NCBI GenBank assembly: GCA_030043395.1
Contig: JASHXW010000304.1
Span: 1-5,398 of the forward strand
Source: Streptosporangiaceae bacterium
Lineage (GTDB): Bacteria; Actinomycetota; Actinomycetes; Streptosporangiales; Streptosporangiaceae
DNA: 5,398 nt
Direction: 5' to 3'
Part shown: one piece after another, positions 1 through 5,293 of the stretch
Numbering within the stretch: the stretch's first letter is position 1
How the letters are laid out: each line of letters starts with the position of its first letter
Notes under the pieces: model-generated
What the model saw: only the letters and a program-made list of their open reading frames with translations
What the model was told of the DNA's origin: nothing
The model's database searches: none
Made by a program: the position numbers and the translations under genes

Positions 1-187
1 CGCCGGGCGTCCTGTCAGCAGCTCCGCAGACCTCGCCGAGGTGATACTCGACGAAGCTGAGGTAGCTGTGGTCCCAGGCGAGGCGTTCGGCGCGCCTGGA
101 TACTTCCGGCTGTCGTACGCGCTGGCCGACGCCGACATGGAAGAGGGCCTGACCAGGCTCGGGGACCTGCTCGCTCAGGCCGCCTGA
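1..187 (+). CDS. aspC: Aspartate aminotransferase-type class I/II PLP aminotransferase, C-terminal end (5' truncated by window)
   Basis: An open frame enters from the left edge (first full codon at base 2) and stops at TGA 185-187, giving 61 residues. Residues 23-43 read [11 protein letters not shown] then [10 protein letters not shown], the usual C-terminal stretch of AspC-type fold-type I aminotransferases. Arg36 in the G-Y-F-R-L-S block matches the conserved Arg that binds the substrate alpha-carboxylate. Such enzymes are cytoplasmic PLP proteins that move the amino group between aspartate (or a related amino acid) and 2-oxoglutarate. The Lys that binds PLP lies outside the window, so substrate choice cannot be checked here. 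The deaminase gene starts 7 nt after the stop, so the two are probably co-transcribed. In Streptomyces, as remembered, an aspC sits beside an adenosine deaminase gene and murB next to secE-nusG, which supports the name. The family is near certain; aspartate as substrate is likely. Confidence 0.85.
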   Translation, partial: AGRPVSSSADLAEVILDEAEVAVVPGEAFGAPGYFRLSYALADADMEEGLTRLGDLLAQAA

Positions 188-194
188 GCGGCAG

Positions 195-1271
195 ATGGCC
201 CGGCGCCTCGACCTGCTGCCCAAGGCGCACCTGCACCTGCACTTCATCGGCGCGATGCGGCGGAGCACCCTGATCGAGCTGGCCAGGGAGCACGGGATCA
301 GCCTGCCTGAGGCGTTCGGCGCCGAGTGGCCGCCGAAACTGCGCGGCACCGACGAGCGCGGCTGGTTCAGGTTCCAGCGGCTGTACGACAGCGCGCGGGC
401 CGTCTTGCGCACCGAGGACGACGTGCGCCGGCTCATTACCGAGATGGCGCAGGACGAGCTGGCCGAGGGCTCGGGCTGGCTGGAGTTCCAGGTCGATCCA
501 TCCGGGTACGCACCCAGGTTCGGCGGCATAACGGCCTTCACCGAGCTAGTGCTCGACGCGGCAGCCAGTGCCGCTGCCCAGGCAGGCATCGGGATGGGGC
601 TGATCCTGGCCGCGAACCGTATCAGGCACCCGCTGGATGCCAGGGTCATCGCCCGGCTGGCAGCCAGCTATGCCGGACGGGGAGTGGTCGGATTCGGGCT
701 GTCTAACGACGAGCGCCGCGGCATCACCGCCGAGTTCGCGCCCGCCTTCCGGATCGCGGCGAAGGCCGGCCTGCTCGCCGTTCCGCACGGAGGCGAGCTG
801 GTCGGTCCGCAGAGCGTCCGGGCCTGCCTGGACGACCTGAACGCGGACAGGATCGGGCACGGCGTGGCTGCCGCGGCAGACCCTGAGCTGACGGCGCGGC
901 TGGCCAAGCGGCAGGTCACGCTGGAGGTCTGCCCAGCGTCGAATGTCGCGCTCGGCGTCGCAGCCTCGCCCGGCCAGGTGCCTCTCGCCAAGCTGGCCGG
1001 GGCCGGGGTGCCGATCGCGCTCGGGGCAGACGACCCGCTGCTCTTCGGATCACGGCTGACCGCGCAGTACGAGCTCGCCAGAAGCGCCCACGGCTTCACT
1101 GATGAGGGGCTGGCCGAACTGGCCAGGATGTCCGTCTACGGCTCGGCGGCGACGGATGGCGTCAAGTCCAAGCTGCTGGCGGGGATCGATTCCTGGCTGG
1201 CCGGCTCAGACCCGCCCGCGGATCGCCATCCACCGACTCCAGATGACGCCAAGCGAGCGGCCAGACCATGA
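195..1271 (+). CDS. add: Adenosine deaminase-family metal-dependent deaminase (adenosine or modified adenosine nucleoside)
   Basis: A 358-residue protein, the normal length for the adenosine deaminase (ADA) family of the amidohydrolase superfamily, which hydrolyses the 6-amino group of adenine nucleosides with a bound Zn. The family motifs are in order: H-x-H metal site His14/His16 within KAHLHLHF (residues 10-17), HGGE with metal ligand His198 and catalytic Glu201, IGHG with His222, CPASN at 246-250, and ADDP with Asp279 (metal ligand) and Asp280. No signal peptide or membrane segment is seen, so it should be cytoplasmic. The residue after H-x-H-F is Ile18, where typical ADA has Asp or Glu touching the ribose 5'-OH. 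The substrate may therefore be a 5'-modified nucleoside, such as aminodeoxyfutalosine, rather than plain adenosine (inference). The ATG lies 7 nt after the aminotransferase stop with no good Shine-Dalgarno sequence, suggesting translational coupling. The tail after about residue 336 is Pro/Asp-rich and probably disordered. Confidence 0.9.
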   Translation: MARRLDLLPKAHLHLHFIGAMRRSTLIELAREHGISLPEAFGAEWPPKLRGTDERGWFRFQRLYDSARAVLRTEDDVRRLITEMAQDELAEGSGWLEFQVDPSGYAPRFGGITAFTELVLDAAASAAAQAGIGMGLILAANRIRHPLDARVIARLAASYAGRGVVGFGLSNDERRGITAEFAPAFRIAAKAGLLAVPHGGELVGPQSVRACLDDLNADRIGHGVAAAADPELTARLAKRQVTLEVCPASNVALGVAASPGQVPLAKLAGAGVPIALGADDPLLFGSRLTAQYELARSAHGFTDEGLAELARMSVYGSAATDGVKSKLLAGIDSWLAGSDPPADRHPPTPDDAKRAARP

Positions 1272-1313
1272 CCTCGGACGTCCGCACCGGGATTCCGCGT
1301 GCGGACGTCCAGG
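1272..1313. terminator. Strong hairpin terminator between convergent genes
   Basis: Two perfect 12-base arms, GGACGTCCGCAC at 1276-1287 and GTGCGGACGTCC at 1299-1310, flank an 11-base loop. CCT (1272-1274) and AGG (1311-1313) add three more pairs if C1275 is bulged. CGG/CCG inside the loop (1288-1290 with 1295-1297) can extend the stem towards a GATT tetraloop. It starts directly after the deaminase stop and lies in the gap between converging genes, so it most likely ends transcription from the left and can also act on murB readthrough. There is no U-tract, which is common for actinobacterial terminators. Confidence 0.75.
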
Positions 1314-1332
1314 CTAAGCAGGCCCCGCGACT

Positions 1333-1357
1333 AAACAGACCCCGCGCTAGCTCGGGG
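1333..1357 (-). terminator. Probable terminator of murB
   Basis: Read on the minus strand, 9 nt after the murB stop, CCCCG (1357-1353) pairs with CGGGG (1344-1340) around an 8-base loop. It is followed by TCTGTTT (1339-1333), a modest T-rich tail. The stem is only 5 bp, so it is weaker than the neighbouring perfect hairpin, but the order stem then T-rich tract fits intrinsic termination of the murB transcript. Confidence 0.45.
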
Positions 1358-1365
1358 ATGGTGCG

Positions 1366-2475
1366 TTACAGCGACAGGCCGACCAGGGTCGGCTCGTTGA
1401 CCAGGTCGACCCCGAATGCCGACCTGACCCCTGCGGCGATTTCACGGGCGAGGGCGATCAGCTCGGCAGCGGTTGCGCCGCTGTGGTTGGTCAGGGCGAG
1501 GGTGTGCTTGGACGAGACGCGCGCCGCTCCGCGGCCGGGGAAGCCCTTGCCGAAGCCAGCCTGGTCGATCAGCCACGCCGCGGGAACCTTGACCTGGCCG
1601 TGGTCCGCCGGGAAGCGCGGTACCGGCTGGCCGGGTGCGCGCCGGGCCACGATCCGCTGGATCGCGGCGAACTGATCGGGGTCGACCACGGCGTTGGTGA
1701 AGAACGAGCCAGCGCTCCAGGTGTCGCGATCAGCGGGATCAAGGACCATTCCCTTGCCGCGCCGGAGCTCGAGCACCGCGTCACGGACATCGGCGAGGGG
1801 AGCTTGTTCTCCGATCGCGACCCCTAGCCGCGACGCGAGCTCCGCATAGCTGACCGGCGCTGACATCGGGTCACGCTGCAGCGAGAACGTGACGTCGAGC
1901 ACCACGTACCGGCCGGTGGGCGAGCCGGGCCCGGGCCAGGGCGTGGCCTTGAGCATGCTGGTCCGGTATCCGAAGCCGCACTGGGCTCCGCTGAGCCGCT
2001 CGGTGCGGCCACTCGCCCGGTCGAGCACCGTGACGGCCTGGATCAGCGTCGCGACCTCCTGGCCGTAGGCGCCGACGTTCTGGATCGGGGTGGCCCCGGC
2101 CTGGCCCGGTATGCCAGCCAGGCACTCGATTCCGGCGAGCTTCTCCGACACCGCCCACTCGACCAGCCGGTCCCAGTTCTCGCCAGCAGCCGCGGTGACG
2201 CTCACCTGCCCGTCCGCGCCACTGACTGCGGTACCCGACGTCAGCACGCGGACGACGGTCCCAGGAAAGCCCTCGTCGGCGACGACGAGGTTGCTGCCGC
2301 CGCCGAGCACGAGGAGCGGGTCGCCTGCCTGATCGACCGCGCAGATGGCCGAGACGAGGTCATCGGTGGTCGGCGCGTCGACGAAGCTTGCTGCCGGGCC
2401 TCCGATGCGCAGCGTGGTGTAGTCGCTGAGCCGGGCCGGCTGACCGGGCCTGGCTAGCTCGCTCTGCATGGACAC
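1366..2475 (-). CDS. murB: UDP-N-acetylmuramate dehydrogenase MurB (UDP-N-acetylenolpyruvoylglucosamine reductase)
   Basis: A 369-residue FAD enzyme that uses NADPH to reduce UDP-GlcNAc-enolpyruvate to UDP-MurNAc, the second committed step of cytoplasmic peptidoglycan precursor synthesis. The N-terminal FAD-binding part shows LRIGGPA (22-28), LGGGSN (57-62) and GIPGQAGATPIQNVGAYGQE (121-140). YRTSMLK at 170-176 carries the Tyr-Arg pair of type I (E. coli-like) MurB. The C-terminal MurB domain has GSFF (256-259) with Ser257 as the proton donor to the enol carbon, and NEPT with Glu361 matching the catalytic Glu near the C-terminus. All key residues are present, so the enzyme should be active. 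The frame opens at GTG 2475 with AGG 9 nt upstream; ATG 2469, two codons in, is the other candidate. It lies 43 nt after the HadB-like gene on the same strand and is probably the last gene of that operon. murB next to a HadA/HadB pair is a known actinomycete arrangement. Confidence 0.96.
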   Translation of the reverse strand: MSMQSELARPGQPARLSDYTTLRIGGPAASFVDAPTTDDLVSAICAVDQAGDPLLVLGGGSNLVVADEGFPGTVVRVLTSGTAVSGADGQVSVTAAAGENWDRLVEWAVSEKLAGIECLAGIPGQAGATPIQNVGAYGQEVATLIQAVTVLDRASGRTERLSGAQCGFGYRTSMLKATPWPGPGSPTGRYVVLDVTFSLQRDPMSAPVSYAELASRLGVAIGEQAPLADVRDAVLELRRGKGMVLDPADRDTWSAGSFFTNAVVDPDQFAAIQRIVARRAPGQPVPRFPADHGQVKVPAAWLIDQAGFGKGFPGRGAARVSSKHTLALTNHSGATAAELIALAREIAAGVRSAFGVDLVNEPTLVGLSL

Positions 2476-2518
2476 CCAGGTGAGCCTACGGCCTCGCGGC
2501 AGACGGGCAGTCCGCCAC

Positions 2519-2956
2519 TCAGGGCAGCCGGACCACGGCGCGCGCCTTGGTCAGGACCTTGGTGTCGGCCGACCGCGCGGTGAGCGCCAGGGCCACGCGG
2601 TTGCCGTCCAGCTTCTCCTCGACGACCCCGCTCACGCTGATGAGTCCGCCGGTGTCGTCGTCGGGCACTACGACGGGCGAGGAGAACCGGACGCCGAACT
2701 CCGTGACCGTCGCCGCCGGGCCTGCCCAGTCGGTGACGAAGCGGCCAGCCTGCGCCATCGTGAACATGCCGTGCGCGATGACATTCGGCAGCCCGACCGA
2801 CTTGGCGATCCGCTCGTTCCAGTGGATCACGTTGAAGTCGCCCGAGGCGCCGCAGTACTTCACCAGGCTGAGCCTGGTCGCCGGATAGCTGGTGGCGGCC
2901 AGCTCGGTGCCCACTTCGACGTCGTCATAGCTGACCTGATTGCTCACCAGCCGCAT
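2519..2956 (-). CDS. MaoC-family (R)-hydratase/dehydratase, HadB-like catalytic subunit
   Basis: A 145-residue single hot-dog-fold protein. The hydratase-2 signature runs from about residue 34 to 67: the block CGASGDFNVIH with catalytic Asp40 and His45, then AHGMFTM (61-67). The C-terminal half has the expected VRFSSPVVVPDD strand (89-100) and ends ARAVVRLP. In sequence and length it resembles mycobacterial HadB, which dehydrates (3R)-hydroxyacyl-ACP to enoyl-ACP in FAS-II elongation as a heterodimer with HadA or HadC. The HadA-like partner lies immediately upstream. An organism without mycolic acids would use it on other acyl chains, so substrate is open. ATG 2956 is chosen because family members begin a few residues before YDDVEVG. 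GTG 2947 is equally possible (142 residues). A longer form from GTG 3031 would overlap the upstream gene by 17 nt and add 25 Gly/Ala/Arg-rich residues unlike the family. No clear Shine-Dalgarno sequence is seen at any of the three. Confidence 0.9.
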   Translation of the reverse strand: MRLVSNQVSYDDVEVGTELAATSYPATRLSLVKYCGASGDFNVIHWNERIAKSVGLPNVIAHGMFTMAQAGRFVTDWAGPAATVTEFGVRFSSPVVVPDDDTGGLISVSGVVEEKLDGNRVALALTARSADTKVLTKARAVVRLP

Positions 2957-2975
2957 CCCGTCTGTCGCTCGCTGA

Positions 2976-2991
2976 CCGCCGCTCGCGGCGG
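2976..2991 (-). repeat. Short hairpin in the gap between the two dehydratase genes
   Basis: CCGCCG (2976-2981) and CGGCGG (2986-2991) pair perfectly around a CTCG loop. It sits 20 nt upstream of the chosen start of the HadB-like gene. On the minus strand the loop reads CGAG. It may act as an intercistronic stem that affects mRNA stability or partial termination; GC-rich DNA forms such stems by chance fairly often, so function is uncertain. Confidence 0.35.
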
Positions 2992-3007
2992 AACCGCCCG
3001 CTCGCCT

Positions 3008-3023
3008 GCCGCCATCAGGCGGC
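3008..3023 (-). repeat. Hairpin whose loop holds the stop codon of the HadA-like gene
   Basis: GCCGCC (3008-3013) pairs with GGCGGC (3018-3023) around ATCA (3014-3017). The HadA-like stop TGA is the complement of 3015-3017, so the stop codon lies in the tetraloop and the last two codons (Ala-Ala) form one arm. It may affect termination, ribosome release or mRNA end stability at the junction with the next gene. Function is inferred from position alone. Confidence 0.35.
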
Positions 3024-3464
3024 GCCGCCACGCTCGACGAGCGTGGAGTGCGCTGTGCAGACGTGCTCGCCGTCGACCGTCGTGATCTTCGTGGTCGTCG
3101 TCATCATCGAGTTACGCCCGGCGTCCCTGATGTCGGAGATCGTCACCTGGGCGGTGACCACGTCGCCGGCCACCAGCGGCCGCGAGTACTCGAATCGCTG
3201 TTCCCCGTGCACGACCATCGCGTAGTTCAGGTTCAGGCCGGGATCCGCGATGGCCTGGCCGCTGCTCGCCATGGTGATCACGATGGGAAAGGTGGGCGGC
3301 GCGATCACGTCGGGGAAACCGGCAGCCTGCGCGGCTTCCCGGTCCCGGTAGACCGGGTTGTGGTCGCCGATCGCGTCGGCGAACTCCGCCAGCTTGACCC
3401 GGCTGACCTCGTACGGCGCGCTAGGCGGAAACGTCTTGCCGACGTAGTCGCGATTAATGGCCAT
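3015..3464 (-). CDS. MaoC N-terminal-domain (FAS1-like dehydratase) protein, HadA-like non-catalytic subunit
   Basis: A 149-residue single hot-dog protein resembling the UPF0336/HadA family. It begins MAINRDYVGKTFPP. The position of the hydratase-2 signature reads AIGDHNPVY (31-39): Asp34 and Asn36 remain but the catalytic His is replaced by Tyr39. APPTFPIV (55-62) follows, where catalytic members have AHGM. EQRFEYSRPLVAGDVV (88-103) is the conserved central strand. HadA of mycobacteria is likewise the subunit that lacks the catalytic pair and binds the acyl chain while HadB does the chemistry. The same is expected here with the gene immediately downstream. The start is ATG 3464, with GGGAGG 10 nt upstream; the in-frame TTG at 3473 would sit 1 nt from that site and is unlikely. 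The gene follows rpmG by 70 nt on the same strand. The original lipid substrate cannot be told from sequence. Confidence 0.88.
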   Translation of the reverse strand: MAINRDYVGKTFPPSAPYEVSRVKLAEFADAIGDHNPVYRDREAAQAAGFPDVIAPPTFPIVITMASSGQAIADPGLNLNYAMVVHGEQRFEYSRPLVAGDVVTAQVTISDIRDAGRNSMMTTTTKITTVDGEHVCTAHSTLVERGGAA

Positions 3465-3491
3465 CCGGCTCAAGCCTCCCGGTCACGTTCG

Positions 3492-3505
3492 CCGCTGCCT
3501 AGCGG
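3492..3505 (-). repeat. Short hairpin between rpmG and the HadA-like gene
   Basis: CCGCT (3492-3496) and AGCGG (3501-3505) pair around GCCT. It lies about 27 nt upstream of the HadA-like start, in the 70-nt gap after rpmG, and could lower expression of the downstream genes relative to L33. The stem is short; the call rests on position. Confidence 0.3.
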
Positions 3506-3511
3506 GACTCT

Positions 3512-3542
3512 ACCGGTTAGCGCGGCTCGACCGGTTAGCGCG
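3512..3542. repeat. 13-bp direct repeat with 18-bp period over the 3' end of rpmG
   Basis: ACCGGTTAGCGCG occurs at 3512-3524 and again at 3530-3542. The second copy (by coordinate) contains the rpmG stop codon and last codon; the other lies just past it, repeating an in-frame stop 18 nt downstream. Each copy holds the palindrome ACCGGT. It looks like a small tandem duplication of the gene end. Confidence 0.7.
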
Positions 3543-3699
3543 TCTCGCGATGCGGCTGGTGCTTGCGGCAGAACGGGCAGTACTTGCTCAGCTCAAGCCG
3601 GTCCGGGTCGTTGCGGCGGTTCTTCCGCGTGATGTAGTTACGGTGCTTGCACTCCTGGCAGGCCAATGTGATCTTGGGCCTGATGTCGGTCGCAGCCAC
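3535..3699 (-). CDS. rpmG: 50S ribosomal protein L33 (zinc-binding C+ form)
   Basis: A 54-residue basic protein starting at GTG 3699 and ending at TAA (complement of 3535-3537). It begins [20 protein letters not shown] and continues with [10 protein letters not shown] (21-30) and [11 protein letters not shown] (37-47), the typical L33 pattern. Cys14/Cys17 and Cys41/Cys44 form two C-x-x-C pairs, the Zn ribbon of the C+ form. The Cys-less paralogue is the one normally induced under zinc starvation, so this copy should be the zinc-replete one. L33 sits near the E site of the large ribosomal subunit. AAAGG about 9 nt before the GTG is a plausible Shine-Dalgarno sequence. It follows tRNA-Met by 43 nt and leads the dehydratase/murB genes, as rpmG2 does before hadABC in Mycobacterium. 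Confidence 0.96.
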   Translation of the reverse strand: MAATDIRPKITLACQECKHRNYITRKNRRNDPDRLELSKYCPFCRKHQPHRETR

Positions 3700-3720
3700 G
3701 GTGGAGTGCCTTTCTTTGCG

Positions 3721-3732
3721 TAGGACGTCCTA
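3721..3732. promoter_or_regulatory. Perfect 12-bp palindrome in the tRNA-Met/rpmG gap
   Basis: TAGGACGTCCTA is its own reverse complement and lies between the tRNA 3' end (3743) and the rpmG start (3699), 21 nt before the GTG. It could be a dimeric repressor site, or in RNA a short stem near the tRNA processing site. Its core GGACGTCC also makes up both ends of the terminator at 1276-1310. No known regulator is recognised, and it does not resemble the AT-rich Zur box. Confidence 0.4.
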
Positions 3733-3742
3733 TCGGCATGGT

Positions 3743-3819
3743 TGGTAGCGGAGGCCGGACTTGAACCGGCGACACAGCGATTATGAGCCGCTTGCTCTGC
3801 CTGACTGAGCTACTCCGCC
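3743..3819 (-). tRNA. tRNA-Met (anticodon CAT), elongator type, CCA encoded
   Basis: The minus strand from 3819 folds as a complete cloverleaf of 74 nt plus encoded CCA (3745-3743). The acceptor is GGCGGAG with CTCCGCT, including a G-U at pair 1-72. The D stem is GCTC/GAGC with GG in the loop. The anticodon stem is AGCGG/TCGCT with loop CTCATAA, so the anticodon is CAT (complement of 3783-3785). The variable loop is 5 nt, and the T stem is GCCGG/CCGGC with loop TTCAAGT. The initiator hallmarks (mismatch at 1-72 of the C-A type and three G-C pairs at the base of the anticodon stem) are absent: the pair beside the loop is G-U, so this is the elongator Met tRNA rather than the initiator. A CAT anticodon changed to lysidine would mean tRNA-Ile2, but the sequence and position match metT upstream of rpmG2 in Mycobacterium. 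Confidence 0.95.
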
Positions 3820-3834
3820 CCGCGGGACTGGTGA

Positions 3835-3840
3835 ATCCTA
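3835..3840 (-). promoter_or_regulatory. Possible -10 element for the tRNA-Met/rpmG transcription unit
   Basis: On the minus strand TAGGAT lies 15 nt before the tRNA 5' end, which would put the start site about 8 nt upstream of the mature tRNA. No convincing -35 hexamer is seen at 16-19 nt spacing, so the call rests on the -10 match and position between the sdaA terminator and the tRNA. Confidence 0.3.
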
Positions 3841-3865
3841 ACCTGCCGTGCCAGCCCGCCGCACA

Positions 3866-3881
3866 TCCCGGCACGCCGGGA
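3866..3881 (-). terminator. Hairpin terminator after sdaA
   Basis: TCCCGG (3866-3871) pairs with CCGGGA (3876-3881) around CACG; one more C-G pair is possible in the loop. It lies 30 nt past the sdaA stop and before the tRNA-Met gene. There is no T-run, but the position fits termination of sdaA and separation from the tRNA/rpmG unit. Confidence 0.5.
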
Positions 3882-3910
3882 CAGCCTCCTCCAGTTTACC
3901 GGCCGGATCG

Positions 3911-5293
3911 CTAGCACTCGACGACATTAAGGGCGAGGCCGCCGCGAGCGGTCTCCTTGTACTTGTCCTTCATGTCCGCTCCGGTCTCGCGCATCGTCTT
4001 GATCGCCTTGTCCAAGGGCACGTGATGCGTGCCGTCGCCCCTGACCGCCATTCTGGCGGCCGTGATGGCCTTGACCGAGGCGATCGCGTTCCGCTCGATG
4101 CACGGGATCTGGACCAGGCCGCCGACCGGATCGCAGGTCAGCCCCAGGTTGTGCTCAAGGCCGATCTCGGCGGCGTTCTCGACTTGCTCCGGGGTTCCGC
4201 CGAGCACCTCGGCGAGCCCGGCGGCGGCCATCGAGCAGGCCGAGCCCACCTCGCCCTGGCAGCCCACCTCCGCGCCAGAGATCGAGGCGTTCTCCTTCAG
4301 CAGCACGCCGATCGCGCCGGCGGTGAGCAGGAAGCTGACCACGTCGTCGTCGCTGGCGCCGGGCACGAACTGGCAGTAGTAGTACAGCACCGCGGGGATG
4401 ATCCCGGCCGCCCCGTTAGTAGGCGCGGTGACGACCCGGCCGCCGGCCGCGTTCTCCTCGTTGACGGCCAGCGCGTACATCGTCACCCACTCCATCGCGT
4501 ACAGCGGGTCCGATGGGTCCGAGCTCTGCTCGAGAGTTTGCCGCAGCTTGCCCGCCCGCCGCCTGACCTTCAGCCCCCCGGGTAGCACGCCCTCGGCGGC
4601 ACAGCCAGCCTCGACGCACTCCCGCATGACCGACCAGATCCGCAGCAGGCCAGACCGGATCTCGGCCTCGTCCCGCCGGACAAGCTCGTTGGCCAGCATG
4701 ACTCGGCTGATGGACAGCCCGGTAGCACACGCATGCTGAAGCAGTTCGGCAGCGCTAGTGAACGGGTAGGGCACGGCTACGGCGTCCGGCACCAGGTGCG
4801 GCCCGGCCGCCGTGTCCTGGTCAAGCACGAACCCGCCGCCAACCGAGTAGTACGTCCGCCTGCTCAGCTCGCTGCCGTCGTCGGCCGTGGCCGTGAACAC
4901 CATCGCGTTGGAGTGAAATGGCAGCCTCTTGCGCCGGTGCAGCACGATGTCGCGGTCAACGTCGAACTCGATCGCCCGGCCCCCGTCGTGGCCGCCGAGG
5001 GCCAGCGACCGGCCGGAGCGGACGGCCTCGACCTCGGTCCCGGCCGCGGCGGGATCGACCGTCTCCGGGTGCTCGCCGAGCAGCCCGAGAACGACGGCCG
5101 GGACGCTACCGTGGCCGTGGCCGGTCGCGCCGAGGGAGCCGAACAGCTCCGCCCGCACGGCGGCTACCCGATCAAGGACGTTGTCAGCGGCCAGGGAGCC
5201 GACGAACATCCCGGCCGCCCGCATCGGGCCGACCGTATGCGAGCTCGACGGCCCGATCCCGATCTTGAACAGGTCGAAGACGCTGATCGACAT
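3911..5293 (-). CDS. sdaA: L-serine ammonia-lyase (L-serine dehydratase), [4Fe-4S] single-chain type
   Basis: Converts L-serine to pyruvate and ammonia with a [4Fe-4S] cluster rather than PLP. From ATG 5293 it has 460 residues. The N-terminal beta domain carries [20 protein letters not shown] (3-22) and GHGHGS (58-63). The C-terminal alpha domain has NEENAAGG (278-285), TAPTNGAAG (289-297), [10 protein letters not shown] (344-353), LTCDPVGG (385-392) and IPCIERN (396-402), and the protein ends in Cys460. Cys345, Cys387, Cys398 and Cys460 keep the spacings 42, 11 and 62 of the Legionella enzyme (Cys343, 385, 396 and the C-terminal Cys458, which inserts into the active site), so all predicted cluster ligands are intact. 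This match and the family N-terminus support ATG 5293, although no Shine-Dalgarno sequence precedes it. The frame stays open upstream through GTG 5362 to the window edge with Ala/Pro-rich residues. The cluster makes such enzymes oxygen-sensitive. A terminator separates it from tRNA-Met, so it is an independent unit. Confidence 0.96.
   Translation of the reverse strand: MSISVFDLFKIGIGPSSSHTVGPMRAAGMFVGSLAADNVLDRVAAVRAELFGSLGATGHGHGSVPAVVLGLLGEHPETVDPAAAGTEVEAVRSGRSLALGGHDGGRAIEFDVDRDIVLHRRKRLPFHSNAMVFTATADDGSELSRRTYYSVGGGFVLDQDTAAGPHLVPDAVAVPYPFTSAAELLQHACATGLSISRVMLANELVRRDEAEIRSGLLRIWSVMRECVEAGCAAEGVLPGGLKVRRRAGKLRQTLEQSSDPSDPLYAMEWVTMYALAVNEENAAGGRVVTAPTNGAAGIIPAVLYYYCQFVPGASDDDVVSFLLTAGAIGVLLKENASISGAEVGCQGEVGSACSMAAAGLAEVLGGTPEQVENAAEIGLEHNLGLTCDPVGGLVQIPCIERNAIASVKAITAARMAVRGDGTHHVPLDKAIKTMRETGADMKDKYKETARGGLALNVVEC

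Noticed and set aside
668..1099. 143-codon minus-strand open frame inside the deaminase gene
   Set aside because: Ser/Ala/Pro-rich antisense shadow of a gene whose sense strand carries every ADA motif.
2957..3031. N-terminal extension of the HadB-like protein from GTG 3031
   Set aside because: The 25 extra residues are Gly/Ala/Arg-rich, unlike the family, overlap the upstream gene, and have no Shine-Dalgarno sequence; they cover two hairpins in the gap.
2468..3085. 205-codon + strand open frame across both dehydratase genes
   Set aside because: It crosses two recognised genes and their gap and has shadow-like Arg/His-rich composition without motifs.
3048..3632. 194-codon + strand open frame over the HadA-like gene and rpmG
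   Set aside because: It lies opposite two clear conserved genes and ends in Ser/Ala/Arg-rich low-complexity sequence.
3700..3742. Zur-controlled operator for rpmG
   Set aside because: This L33 keeps both C-x-x-C pairs, so it is the zinc-replete form, and the palindrome present is GC-rich and unlike an AT-rich Zur box.
3743..3819. G-U first acceptor pair of tRNA-Met as a sign of a defective tRNA
   Set aside because: The rest of the cloverleaf is intact, CCA is encoded, and the ending GCTACCA is familiar from actinobacterial elongator tRNA-Met.
3848..4585. 245-codon open frame on the + strand opposite sdaA
   Set aside because: It is rich in His, Arg, Asp and Ala in the pattern of an antisense shadow, matches no known protein, and lies wholly over an unmistakable serine dehydratase gene.
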